A stretch of DNA of 64,000 nucleotides, taken from NCBI RefSeq assembly GCF_014656215.1, contig NZ_BNBZ01000034.1, positions 1 to 64,000 of the forward strand, in the 5' to 3' direction. Under the pieces are notes generated by a model. That model saw only the letters and a list, made by a program, of their open reading frames with translations, was not told the origin of the DNA and made no database searches. A program made the translations under genes and the position numbers. This DNA comes from Streptomyces zaomyceticus (GTDB taxonomy: Bacteria; Actinomycetota; Actinomycetes; Streptomycetales; Streptomycetaceae). Shown one piece after another: positions 41,456 through 50,033 of the stretch. Position 1 is the stretch's first letter, and each line of letters starts with the position of its first letter.

Positions 41456-41862
41456 CCCAGCACCAGTCTCTCTGCGAGGTCGCGGAGTCTGAGCCTGGCG
41501 AGGGCGAGGTTGCCGGAGTCGCGGTCGAGCCAGAGATGGAGGAAGACGCTGCTGTCGAAGGAGGTCTCGACGAAGCGGAGGACGTGGTAGCCGGCGCGGG
41601 TGGTGACGATGAGGTCCTCGACGGGTGGTCCGTCCTCGGCCCCCGCGCCCCCCGCGTCCGGGTCACCGGCGCTGGTGAAGGAGTCGAACTCCGCTGCTGA
41701 GCGGGCCAGTTCGGCGGTCTCGGCGGCCGTCGTCTCGTGGTCGCCGACCGGTGAATCACCCGCCGTACCGAGGGCGAGCCCACTGGTCCAGTCGACCAGG
41801 GAGGCTCCGCGAGCGCCCGGCAGGGCCATGGCCTCCATGAGGCACTCGTCGATTCCGGGCAC
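41452..41862 (-). CDS. Roadblock/LC7-like protein (IV)
   Basis: About 136 residues, first gene of the operon. It has the same plan as protein I (IDECLMEAMALPGARGASLVDWTSGLALGTAG, then VEDLIVTTRAGYHVLRFVETSFDSSVFLHLWLDRDSGNLALARLRLRDLAERL). An extra acidic Gly/Ala-rich loop of about 30 residues sits mid-fold. The GTG at 41862 follows GGGAGGGG by 6 bases. It is translationally coupled to the TTA-containing gene. No GTPase, kinase or DUF742 gene accompanies the set, unlike the cvn conservons. Confidence 0.8.
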   Translation of the reverse strand: MPGIDECLMEAMALPGARGASLVDWTSGLALGTAGDSPVGDHETTAAETAELARSAAEFDSFTSAGDPDAGGAGAEDGPPVEDLIVTTRAGYHVLRFVETSFDSSVFLHLWLDRDSGNLALARLRLRDLAERLVLG

Positions 41863-42001
41863 GCGGATTCCCCTCCCGATGCGGCGTGCGAACGTGCGGC
41901 AGTGACGGTGACGTTACTGAACGCAGCGCTCCCGGGAGGGGGTTCTGGCATTTTCCATCGGAACATGCCAGTTCACTGGGATCATTGACTCCGTTTGTGT
42001 G

Positions 42002-42481
42002 TCAGGTCCTGGACTCCACCGCGTTCGCGATCTCGGTCAGGTCCTTCGTGAGCGCCTTGGCGACCGCCTTCGCGCCGAAACGGGCCATCAGCTTGGCGAG
42101 GAACCCCGGCCTGCGGCCGCGGACGGGCCGGGCGGAGAAGCTCATCCGCAGGACGGTGGCCCCCGTTCCGTCGGGCGTGAGGGTGATCTCGGAGGCGTAG
42201 TGCATGCCGTGGGAGTCGGCGACCGTGACGTACCGGTCGGGCGGCTCGCACTCCGTCACGGTCATCACCTCGGTGGCCTCCTTGCCGAGCATCCGCCGGG
42301 TCTCGCGCCAGCGGGTGCCCACGCCGAAGCCGCCCTCCGTGAGCACCTCGACCCTCTCGACGCCCGAGAGGACGCGGGGCATGTCCCGCAGGTCGGTGAT
42401 CGACTCCCAGACCCGCCCGGGGGAGGCGTCGACCCGGCGCTCGACGACGACGGATGTGGTGTCCGTACCGGTTCCAGTCAT
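42002..42481 (-). CDS. SRPBCC-fold protein (polyketide cyclase/dehydrase-like)
   Basis: About 159 residues of START-like helix-grip fold: VVVERRVDASPGRVWESITDLRDMPRVLSGVERVEVL, GVGTRWRETRRM, YASEITLTPDGTGATVLRMSFSARP and GAKAVAKALTKDLTEIANAVE. The fold binds hydrophobic ligands; many Streptomyces copies act as cytosolic carriers or have no known role. ATG 42481 fits best; upstream extension to 42583 adds a Pro/Arg-rich stretch without family match. Confidence 0.85.
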   Translation of the reverse strand: MTGTGTDTTSVVVERRVDASPGRVWESITDLRDMPRVLSGVERVEVLTEGGFGVGTRWRETRRMLGKEATEVMTVTECEPPDRYVTVADSHGMHYASEITLTPDGTGATVLRMSFSARPVRGRRPGFLAKLMARFGAKAVAKALTKDLTEIANAVESRT

Positions 42482-42579
42482 GGCTTCATGGAAGCCGGGC
42501 GGCCCGGCCCGCGCTACCCGGAGGGGCGTCCGGGAGCCCCTCTCCGCGCTGTCCGGCGGGCCGGCCGGACGCATCCGCG

Positions 42580-43911
42580 TCACGCCTGCCGGACGAGCGC
42601 GTCGGCGTGGTCGCCGCCCGACTCCGCGACGATCTCGGCGACCGTCTGGGGCGTCCGCACGGTCGTGAACGCGACCTCCCCGTCCTCGCCCACCGTGAAG
42701 CCGTGGACGCCCGGCCGGGGCAGGCTGTTGTACGCGTAGTGGTGGGCGAAGTAGTACGCGCCGGTGTCCGGGACGGCCACCACGTCGCCCGGACGGAGCA
42801 GCGGCAGCTCGCGGCCCGCGGCGAGCAGGTCCCCCGCGAAGCAGGCGGGGCCCGCGACGTCCTGGACGGCGGTCTCCCCGGTGCGGGGGCGGCCCTCGGA
42901 GTCGTACGCGAGGACGCGCAGCGGCCAGGAGTCGGGGGCGTAGACCGTACGGGTGGCCAGCTGCACGCCCGCGTGGGTGACGGCGATGGGGCGGCCGCCC
43001 GAGGTCTTGGTGTACTCCACCCGGGCGAGGACCGTGCCGTGCTTGGCGAGCAGGGAGCGGCCGAACTCGGTCACCAGGCGGTAGCGGCCGTCGAAGAGCC
43101 CGGGGGCGGTGTCGGCGAGCAGCCGGGCGTACTCGGCGTACGTCGGCGTCTCCTCGTCGGAGGTGAAGTTCACCGGCAGGCCGCCGCCGATGTCGAGGGT
43201 GTCGATCTGCTGCCGGCCGGCCGCGCGGTTGATCTCCTCGGCGAGCGCGTACGCCTCCCCGACCCCTTCGGCCATCAGGGCGAGCGGGACGCCCTGGGAG
43301 CCGGTGTGGGTGTGCAGCCGGGTCAGCCAGGGGCGCTCCAGGAAGGCCTGGACGACGGTCTTGCGGGCGCCCTCGTCGCGGAGTGCCACCCCGAACTTGG
43401 AGGTGGCCGTCGCGGTCGAGAGGGCGCCGATGGAACCGGCTCCGACCTGCGGGTTCACCCGGAGGCCGAGGGGTGAGGCGGTGGGCGCGGAGGCGACGAG
43501 CGCGTCGAGCCTGGCCAGCTCCTGGAGGTTGTCGGCGTTGACGGCGATGCCGAGCGCGAGGGCCTGCCGGAGCTCCGCCGGGGTCTTGGCGGGGGAGTCG
43601 AGCACGGTGGCGGTGGGCGGGATCCCGGCGGCGCGCGCGAGGGCCAGCTCGCCGGGACTGGCGACCTCGACGCCGAGCCCGGCCTCGTGGAGGAGGCGCA
43701 GGACGGGGACGAGCGGGGTGGCCTTGACGGCGAAGGCGTGCAGCACCGGGGCGTCGGTGACGGCGGCGAAGGCGCTGGTCAGGGCGGCTGCGGAGGCGCG
43801 GATACCGGCGGTGTCGAGCAGGGCGACGACCGGTTCGGCGGGGGAGAGGAGTCCTTGATCGACGGAGGCTCGGACGGCGAGATCGCGACGGGAGGCGGCC
43901 ATGCGGTCCAT
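42580..43911 (-). CDS. PLP-dependent decarboxylase, diaminopimelate/ornithine decarboxylase family
   Basis: About 443 residues of fold III. The cofactor Lys is at about 63 (LHAFAVKATP). The TIM barrel includes GVEVASPGELALA, LGLRVNPQVG, THTGSQG and IDTLDIGGGLPVNF. The C-terminal barrel has the substrate Cys and Tyr regions (GPACFAGDLLA, PDTGAYYFAHHYAYNSLPRPG). It looks like a LysA paralogue, not the main lysine gene, and could decarboxylate diaminopimelate or a related amino acid. ATG 43911 or 43902. It is divergent from hutU, so a role in amino-acid catabolism is plausible. Confidence 0.88.
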   Translation of the reverse strand: MDRMAASRRDLAVRASVDQGLLSPAEPVVALLDTAGIRASAAALTSAFAAVTDAPVLHAFAVKATPLVPVLRLLHEAGLGVEVASPGELALARAAGIPPTATVLDSPAKTPAELRQALALGIAVNADNLQELARLDALVASAPTASPLGLRVNPQVGAGSIGALSTATATSKFGVALRDEGARKTVVQAFLERPWLTRLHTHTGSQGVPLALMAEGVGEAYALAEEINRAAGRQQIDTLDIGGGLPVNFTSDEETPTYAEYARLLADTAPGLFDGRYRLVTEFGRSLLAKHGTVLARVEYTKTSGGRPIAVTHAGVQLATRTVYAPDSWPLRVLAYDSEGRPRTGETAVQDVAGPACFAGDLLAAGRELPLLRPGDVVAVPDTGAYYFAHHYAYNSLPRPGVHGFTVGEDGEVAFTTVRTPQTVAEIVAESGGDHADALVRQA

Positions 43912-43940
43912 CCCATCACCGGGACGGGTGGCCCCGCAGC

Positions 43941-43969
43941 TGTTGACTACAACTATTCATAGCGCAAGG
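43941..43969 (+). promoter_or_regulatory. Probable hut operon promoter
   Basis: TTGACT (43941-43946), a 17-base spacer and AAGGAT (43964-43969) make a good vegetative promoter 37 bases before the hutU start. The AT-rich spacer (ACAACTATTCATAG) stands out and may hold a repressor site. Confidence 0.65.
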
Positions 43970-44006
43970 ATGTGAATATCTGAACGACATTCGAGGAGGC
44001 ACCGCC

Positions 44007-45689
44007 ATGTCAGGACCCCGCCCCGTACGAGCAGCCCGCGGTACGGAACTGAGCGCCCTGGGATGGCAGCAGGAGGCCGCCCTCCGGATGCTCCAGAACA
44101 ACCTCGACCCCGAGGTCGCCGAGCACCCCGACAAGCTCGTCGTCTACGGCGGCACCGGCAAGGCCGCCCGCGACTGGCGCTCCTTCGACGCCATGGTCCG
44201 CACCCTGCGCACCCTCAAGCAGGACGAGACGATGCTCGTCCAGTCCGGCCGCCCCGTCGGCGTCATGCAGACCCACGAGTGGGCCCCCCGCGTCCTCCTC
44301 GCCAACTCCAACCTGGTCGGCGACTGGGCCAACTGGGAGGAGTTCCGGCGCCTGGAGCACCTCGGCCTCACCATGTACGGCCAGATGACCGCCGGCTCCT
44401 GGATCTACATCGGCACCCAGGGCATCCTCCAGGGCACCTACGAGACCTTCGCCGCCGTCGCCGCGAAGAAGTTCGACGGCACCCTGGCCGGCACCATCAC
44501 CCTCACCGCCGGCCTCGGCGGCATGGGCGGCGCCCAGCCGCTCGCCGTGACGATGAACGACGGCGTCGCCATCTGTATCGACGTCGACCCGCGCGCCATC
44601 GAGCGCCGCATCGAGCACCGCTACCTCGACGTCAGGGCCGACAACCTCGCCCACGCGCTCGCGCTGGCCACCGAGGCGCGCGACGCCCGCCGCCCGCTCT
44701 CCATCGGCCTCCTCGGCAACGCCGCCGAACTGCTCCCGCGGATGCTCGCCGAGGGCGCCCCCATCGACATCGTGACCGACCAGACCTCGGCCCACGACCC
44801 GCTGGCCTACCTGCCGATCGGCGTGGCCTTCGAGGACATGGCCGACGCCGCCGCCAAGGACCCGGCCGGCTTCACCGCCCGCGCCCGCGAGTCCATGGCC
44901 AAGCACGTCGAGGCCATGGTCGGCTTCATGGACGCCGGCGCCGAGGTCTTCGACTACGGCAACTCGATCCGCGGCGAGGCCCAGCTCGCCGGCTACGACC
45001 GCGCGTTCGCCTTCCCCGGCTTCGTCCCGGCGTACATCCGCCCGCTGTTCTGCGAGGGCAAGGGACCGTTCCGCTGGGCCGCCCTCTCCGGCGAGGCCTC
45101 GGACATCCACAAGACGGACAAGGCGATCCTGGAGCTCTTCCCGGAGAACGAGTCCCTCCACCGCTGGATCAAGATGGCCGGCGAGCGCGTCCACTTCCAG
45201 GGCCTGCCCGCCCGCATCTGCTGGCTCGGCCAGGGCGAGCGCGACAAGGCCGGCGACATGTTCAACGACATGGTCGGCAACGGCACCCTCGCCGCCCCCC
45301 TCGCCATCGGCCGCGACCACCTCGACTGCGGCTCGGTGGCCTCCCCGTACCGCGAGACCGAGGCCATGCTCGACGGCTCGGACGCCATCGCCGACTGGCC
45401 GCTGCTCAACGCCATGGTCAACGTCGCCTCCGGCGCGTCCTGGGTCTCCATCCACCACGGCGGCGGCGTCGGCATGGGCCGCTCCATCCACGCCGGCCAG
45501 GTCTCGGTCGCCGACGGCACCAAGCTCGCGGGCGAGAAGATCCGCCGCGTCCTGACCAACGACCCCGGCATGGGCGTCATCCGCCACGTCGACGCGGGCT
45601 ACGACATCGCGGAGCGCGTCGCCGACGAGAAGGGCGTGCGCGTCCCGATGCGCGAGGGCGACCAGGACGCCGAGGGTGACACCGCGTGA
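44007..45689 (+). CDS. hutU: Urocanate hydratase
   Basis: Histidine degradation enzyme of about 560 residues that hydrates urocanate to imidazolonepropionate with tightly bound NAD. Conserved blocks: GKAARDWRSFDAMVRTL, ANSNLVGDWANWEEF, TAGLGGMGGAQPLAVTM (NAD loop), VTDQTSAHDPL, YGNSIRGEAQLAGY, GPFRWAALSGE and ARICWLGQGER, with the conserved Cys at about 405. The C-terminus ends SIHHGGGVGMG and a short acidic tail. A GAGGAG site precedes ATG 44007. It leads a four-gene operon of overlapping or closely spaced hut genes. hutH is not in the window. Confidence 0.96.
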   Translation: MSGPRPVRAARGTELSALGWQQEAALRMLQNNLDPEVAEHPDKLVVYGGTGKAARDWRSFDAMVRTLRTLKQDETMLVQSGRPVGVMQTHEWAPRVLLANSNLVGDWANWEEFRRLEHLGLTMYGQMTAGSWIYIGTQGILQGTYETFAAVAAKKFDGTLAGTITLTAGLGGMGGAQPLAVTMNDGVAICIDVDPRAIERRIEHRYLDVRADNLAHALALATEARDARRPLSIGLLGNAAELLPRMLAEGAPIDIVTDQTSAHDPLAYLPIGVAFEDMADAAAKDPAGFTARARESMAKHVEAMVGFMDAGAEVFDYGNSIRGEAQLAGYDRAFAFPGFVPAYIRPLFCEGKGPFRWAALSGEASDIHKTDKAILELFPENESLHRWIKMAGERVHFQGLPARICWLGQGERDKAGDMFNDMVGNGTLAAPLAIGRDHLDCGSVASPYRETEAMLDGSDAIADWPLLNAMVNVASGASWVSIHHGGGVGMGRSIHAGQVSVADGTKLAGEKIRRVLTNDPGMGVIRHVDAGYDIAERVADEKGVRVPMREGDQDAEGDTA

Positions 45690-46903
45690 GCGACAGCTTC
45701 CACGCCATGTGGCGGTCGCTGCGGCCCATCGGCCGCAGCGCCGCCTCCGGCGGCTACCGGCGCTACGCCTGGACCGAGGCCGACGCCGACTGCCGGCTCT
45801 GGTTCCGCATGCAGGCCGAGGCCCGCCGCCTGGACGTCGAGACCGACCGCAACGGCAACCAGTGGGCCTGGCTCGGCGACCCGACGGCCGGCGACGCCGT
45901 CGTCACCGGCTCGCACCTGGACTCCGTCCCCGACGGCGGCGCCTTCGACGGCCCCCTCGGCGTCGTCTCCGCCTTCGCCGCCCTCGACGAACTCCGCTCG
46001 CGCGGTGTCTCGTTCAAGCGCCCCCTCGCCATCACCAACTTCGGAGACGAGGAGGGCGCCCGCTTCGGCCTCGCCTGCGTCGGCTCCCGCCTCACCGCGG
46101 GCCGGCTGACGAAGGAGCAGGCGTACGAGCTCCGCGACGCCTCCGGCACCAGCCTTCCGCAGGCCATGGAGGCGGCCGGACACGACCCCTCGACCATCGG
46201 ACCGGACCCCGAGCGGCTCGCCCGCGTCGGAGCGTTCGTCGAACTCCACGTCGAACAGGGCCGCGCCCTCGACCTCTCCGGCGACGCCGTCGGCATCGCC
46301 TCCTCCATCTGGCCGCACGGCCGCTGGCGGTACGACTTCGCGGGTGAGGCCAACCACGCCGGCACCACCCGGCTCGTCGACCGCCGCGACCCGATGCTCA
46401 CCTACGCGGAGACGGTCCTCGCCGCCCGCCGCGAGGCCGAGCTCGCCGGGGCCGTCGCCACCTTCGGCAAGATCGCGGTCGAGCCGAACGGCGTCAACGC
46501 CATCCCGTCCCTGGTGCGCGGCTGGCTCGACGCGCGCGCCGCGGACCAGGACTCCCTGGACACGGTCGTCGCCGGAGTCGAGACGGCGGCCCGCGACTAC
46601 GCCCGGCGCCACGGCATCGACCTCAACGTCGTCCAGGAGTCCTTCACCCCGGTCGTGGACTTCTCGCACACCCTGCGCGACGAGCTCTCCCGCATCCTCG
46701 GAGAGTCGGGCAAGGTGCCGGTCCTCGGCACGGGCGCGGGACACGACGCGGGTATTTTGTCCGAATCGATCCCGACCGCCATGCTGTTCGTACGGAACCC
46801 CACCGGCGTCTCGCACTCCCCGGCCGAGTTCGCGGCCGAGGACGACTGCGTGGCCGGGGTCCTCGCACTCGCCGACGTACTGGAGGAGCTGGCGTGCCGC
46901 TGA
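45686..46903 (+). CDS. M20-family amidohydrolase (allantoate amidohydrolase-like)
   Basis: About 405 residues. The M20 metal site is visible as GSHLDSVPDGGAFDGPLGV (His, Asp), FGDEEGARFG (Glu pair), ELHVEQG (His), and GTGAGHDAGIL. The lid contains FAGEANHAGTTRLVDRRDP. Allantoate and N-carbamoyl amino acid hydrolases have this pattern. The gene sits between hutU and hutF with overlapping ends (GTGA upstream, 10 bases downstream). The pathway via HutF yields N-formylglutamate, which needs deformylation. No HutG is present, so this enzyme may fill that step; that is inference. Confidence 0.9.
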   Translation: MSDSFHAMWRSLRPIGRSAASGGYRRYAWTEADADCRLWFRMQAEARRLDVETDRNGNQWAWLGDPTAGDAVVTGSHLDSVPDGGAFDGPLGVVSAFAALDELRSRGVSFKRPLAITNFGDEEGARFGLACVGSRLTAGRLTKEQAYELRDASGTSLPQAMEAAGHDPSTIGPDPERLARVGAFVELHVEQGRALDLSGDAVGIASSIWPHGRWRYDFAGEANHAGTTRLVDRRDPMLTYAETVLAARREAELAGAVATFGKIAVEPNGVNAIPSLVRGWLDARAADQDSLDTVVAGVETAARDYARRHGIDLNVVQESFTPVVDFSHTLRDELSRILGESGKVPVLGTGAGHDAGILSESIPTAMLFVRNPTGVSHSPAEFAAEDDCVAGVLALADVLEELACR

Positions 46904-48234
46904 CGACGTACTGGCTGGAGCACGCCTGGCTCGACACCCACGTCGAGCCGGGCGTGGCCCTCGAGGTCTCCTCGGACGGCCGCATCGCCGCCGTCCGCAC
47001 CGGGGTCGACACCCCGCCGCCCGGCGCCGCCGTCCTGCGCGGCCTGACGATCCCCGGCCTGGCCAACGCCCACTCGCACGCCTTCCACCGCGCCCTGCGC
47101 GGCACCGTCCAGGTCGGCTCCGGCACCTTCTGGACCTGGCGCGAGACGATGTACACCGTCGCCCAGCGCCTCACCCCCGACAGCTACTTCGCCCTCGCCC
47201 GCGCCGTGTACGCGGAGATGGCACTCGCCGGCATCACGGCCGTCGGCGAGTTCCACTACCTCCACCACGCGCCCGGCGGCACCCCCTACGCCGACCCCAA
47301 CGCCATGGGCGAGGCCCTGATCGCCGCCGCGGGCGAGGCCGGCATCCGCATCACCCTCCTCGACACCGCCTATCTCTCCGCCGGCTTCGGCGCCGCCCCC
47401 GAGCACCACCAGCTCCGCTTCACCGACGGCACCGCCGACCGATGGGCCGAGCGGGTGTCCGCGCTCAAGGAACGCGACGGCGTACGCCTGGGAGCGGCGA
47501 TCCACTCCGTACGGGCCGTCCCCGCGGACCAGCTCACCACGGTGGCCCGGTGGGCCCAGGACCGTGAGGCCCCCCTCCACGTCCACCTCTCGGAGCAGAC
47601 CGCCGAGAACGACGCCTGCCTCGCCGCCCACGGCCGCACGCCCACCCGGCTCCTCGCCGACCACGGTGTGCTCGGCGCACGGACGACGGGCGTCCACAAC
47701 ACCCACATGACCGACGCCGACATCGCGCTGATCGGCTCGACGTCCACCGGCACCTGCATGTGCCCGACGACCGAGCGGGACCTCGCGGACGGCATCGGCC
47801 CGGCGGTCGCCCTCCAGCGCGCCGGCTCCCCGCTCTCCCTCGGCAGCGACAGCCACGCCGTCGTCGACCTGCTCGAAGAGGCGCGGGCCATGGAACTCGA
47901 CGAGCGCCTGCGCACCCGCACCCGCGGCCACTGGACGGCGGCCGCCCTGCTCCGCGCGGCGACGGCCGACGGACACGCGGCCCTCGGCTGGGCCGACGCG
48001 GGAACCCTGGAGGCCGGTGCGCTCGCCGACTTCACGACGATCGCGCTGGACTCGGTCAGGACAGCGGGACCGGTACCGCGTCTGGCAGCCGAGACGGCGG
48101 TATTCGCAGCGTCGGCCGCGGACGTCCGGCACACGATCGTGGGTGGCCGCCGGATCGTCCGGGACGGGATCCACCACTCCGTGCCGGACGTCGGCCAGGC
48201 CCTCGCGGACTCGATCGCCGCCCTGCGCGGCTGA
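46894..48234 (+). CDS. hutF: Formimidoylglutamate deiminase
   Basis: Zinc amidohydrolase of about 446 residues that converts N-formimino-glutamate to N-formylglutamate and ammonia. Metal ligands lie in GLANAHSHAFHRALRG, LHVHLSEQTAEN (His and Gln/Glu), and LGSDSHAVVDLLEE (Asp). WRETMYTVAQRL, GEFHYLHHAPGGTPYADPNAM and STGTCMCPTTERDLADG are typical of HutF. It belongs to the amidohydrolase superfamily together with the HutI encoded next. The start GTG lies within the M20 gene end. The order hutU-M20-hutF-hutI matches S. coelicolor SCO3073-3070 from memory. Confidence 0.93.
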   Translation: MPLTTYWLEHAWLDTHVEPGVALEVSSDGRIAAVRTGVDTPPPGAAVLRGLTIPGLANAHSHAFHRALRGTVQVGSGTFWTWRETMYTVAQRLTPDSYFALARAVYAEMALAGITAVGEFHYLHHAPGGTPYADPNAMGEALIAAAGEAGIRITLLDTAYLSAGFGAAPEHHQLRFTDGTADRWAERVSALKERDGVRLGAAIHSVRAVPADQLTTVARWAQDREAPLHVHLSEQTAENDACLAAHGRTPTRLLADHGVLGARTTGVHNTHMTDADIALIGSTSTGTCMCPTTERDLADGIGPAVALQRAGSPLSLGSDSHAVVDLLEEARAMELDERLRTRTRGHWTAAALLRAATADGHAALGWADAGTLEAGALADFTTIALDSVRTAGPVPRLAAETAVFAASAADVRHTIVGGRRIVRDGIHHSVPDVGQALADSIAALRG

Positions 48235-48251
48235 AGGAGACACCCCCCACC

Positions 48252-49499
48252 ATGAACACCGGCCCCGCGGCGACGAACAGCCCGGTGGCGACCTCCGCCC
48301 CCACGAGCGCGAACAGCGCCGTGGCGACGGCCGCCACCGCCATCGTCAACATCGCCAGTCTCGTCACCAACGACCCCTCTCTCGGTGATGGAACCCCTCT
48401 CGGCCTGATCCAGGACGCGGCCGTCGTCATCGACGGCGACCGCGTGGTCTGGGTCGGTGAATCCAGCAAAGCACCGGCCACTGACAACCGGGTCGACGCC
48501 GGCGGCCGGGCCGTGATCCCCGGCTTCGTGGACTCCCACTCGCACCTCGTCTTCGCGGGCGACCGCACGGCCGAGTTCAACGCCCGCATGTCCGGCCAGC
48601 CGTACAAGGCGGGCGGCATCCGCACCACGGTCGCGGCGACGCGAGCGGCGACCGACGCCGAGCTCTCGGCCAACGTCGCCCGCTACCTCCACGAGGCGCT
48701 CCGCCAGGGCACCACGACCTTCGAGACCAAGTCCGGCTACGGCCTCACGGTCGAGGACGAGGCCCGCGCCCTCCGTATCGCCGCCGAACACACCGACGAG
48801 GTCACCTACCTCGGCGCGCACATCGTCTCCCCGGACTACGCCGACGACCCGGCGGCGTACGTGGAGCTGGTGACCGGCGAGATGCTCGACGCCTGCGCCC
48901 CGTACGCCCGCTGGGTCGACGTCTTCTGCGAGAAGGGCGCCTTCGACGGGGACCAGGCCCGCGCGATCCTCACCGCGGGCAGGGCGAAGGGCCTCCACCC
49001 CCGGGTGCACGCCAACCAGCTCACCTACGGCCCCGGCGTCCAGCTGGCGGTCGAGCTCGACGCGGCGAGCGCGGACCACTGCACGCACCTCACGGACGCG
49101 GACGTGGACGCCCTGGCGAACGGGTCGACGGTCGCGACCCTCCTCCCCGGGGCGGAGTTCTCCACCCGCGCCCAGTGGCCGAACGCCCGCCGCCTCCTGG
49201 ACGCGGGCGTGACGGTGGCCCTCTCCACGGACTGCAACCCGGGCTCCTCCTTCACATCCTCGGTCCCGTTCTGCATCGCGCTCGCGGTACGGGACATGGG
49301 CATGACCCCCGACGAGGCGGTCTGGTCGGCCACGGCCGGCGGCGCGGCGGCCCTGCGCCGCACGGACGTCGGCCGTCTGACGGCCGGCAGCCGCGCGGAC
49401 CTCACGGTCCTGGACGCCCCGTCCCACGTCCACCTGGCGTACCGCCCCGGAGTTCCGCTGGTGTCGGAGGTGTGGCGGGCGGGCGTGCGGGTGGTCTGA
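48252..49499 (+). CDS. hutI: Imidazolonepropionase
   Basis: About 415 residues; hydrolyses 4-imidazolone-5-propionate to formiminoglutamate. Metal-binding HxH is in IPGFVDSHSHLVFAGDRTAEFNARMSG. KAGGIRTTVAATRAA, TFETKSGYGLTVEDEARALR, HANQLTYGPG and STDCNPGSSFTSSVPF are conserved family blocks. An Ala/Thr/Ser-rich N-terminal lead of about 30 residues precedes the barrel. GGAG lies 12 bases before ATG 48252. It is the last hut gene and converges on a VOC gene 33 bases away. Confidence 0.95.
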   Translation: MNTGPAATNSPVATSAPTSANSAVATAATAIVNIASLVTNDPSLGDGTPLGLIQDAAVVIDGDRVVWVGESSKAPATDNRVDAGGRAVIPGFVDSHSHLVFAGDRTAEFNARMSGQPYKAGGIRTTVAATRAATDAELSANVARYLHEALRQGTTTFETKSGYGLTVEDEARALRIAAEHTDEVTYLGAHIVSPDYADDPAAYVELVTGEMLDACAPYARWVDVFCEKGAFDGDQARAILTAGRAKGLHPRVHANQLTYGPGVQLAVELDAASADHCTHLTDADVDALANGSTVATLLPGAEFSTRAQWPNARRLLDAGVTVALSTDCNPGSSFTSSVPFCIALAVRDMGMTPDEAVWSATAGGAAALRRTDVGRLTAGSRADLTVLDAPSHVHLAYRPGVPLVSEVWRAGVRVV

Positions 49500-49532
49500 G
49501 CACCGGAACCGGCCGGGCCGGCCGCGCCCTGC

Positions 49533-49901
49533 TCAGGGAGCGGCCGGGGGCGGGGTGCGGTGGCTCAGCACGTTGATCACGCGGCCGTCCGGGTCCCGGG
49601 CGAAGAAGCGGCGGACGCCCCAGGGTTCGTCCGTCAGGGGGTGGACGATCTCGGCCCCCGAGGCGCGGACCGCCGCGTACGCCGCGTCCACGTCGTCGAC
49701 CTCCACGCTCAGGTCCGGGGTGACCGGCGCGGTCAGGTCGTGGGTCATCAGACTGATCTGGGCCGCCAGGGTCGACGGCGAGGCGAGGGTCGCGATCCAG
49801 CCGTGGTCCATGACCTGCTCGAAGCCGAGCAGCGCGTAGAAGTCGCGGTTCTCCCCGGGCGAGGACGTCCGGAGGTTGGGGACGGCGCGGCGGATGCTCA
49901 T
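49533..49901 (-). CDS. VOC-family protein
   Basis: About 122 residues with the glyoxalase/bleomycin-resistance fold: NLRTSSPGENRDFYALLGFEQVMDHGWIATLASP, then VEVDDVDAAYAAVRASGAEIVHPLTDEPWGVRRFFARDPDGRVINVLSH. The C-terminal GVRRFFARDPDG is typical. ATG 49901 overlaps the stop of a short upstream frame (ATGA), suggesting coupling. Substrate unknown. Confidence 0.87.
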   Translation of the reverse strand: MSIRRAVPNLRTSSPGENRDFYALLGFEQVMDHGWIATLASPSTLAAQISLMTHDLTAPVTPDLSVEVDDVDAAYAAVRASGAEIVHPLTDEPWGVRRFFARDPDGRVINVLSHRTPPPAAP

Positions 49902-49990
49902 CGGTGGCTCCCGGACGTCGGCAGGGTCTCGGCGGGTTCGGCGGATGCGGCGGGCTGGTTCTCGCGGACGGCGATCGGCAGTGGTCCCAT
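49898..49990 (-). CDS. Probable leaderless 30-residue ORF before the VOC gene
   Basis: A short frame from ATG 49990 encodes about 30 residues (MGPLPIAVRENQPAASAEPA, then ETLPTSGSHR) and overlaps the VOC start as ATGA. TAGGGT lies seven bases before its ATG, the spacing of a -10 box for a leaderless transcript. This suggests the ATG is also the transcription start and the VOC gene is the second cistron. The peptide shows no domain. Confidence 0.45.
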   Translation of the reverse strand: MGPLPIAVRENQPAASAEPAETLPTSGSHR

Positions 49991-50033
49991 GAACCGCACC
50001 CTAGACGCGGGCACCCCGCCGGCGGGGGACGGC

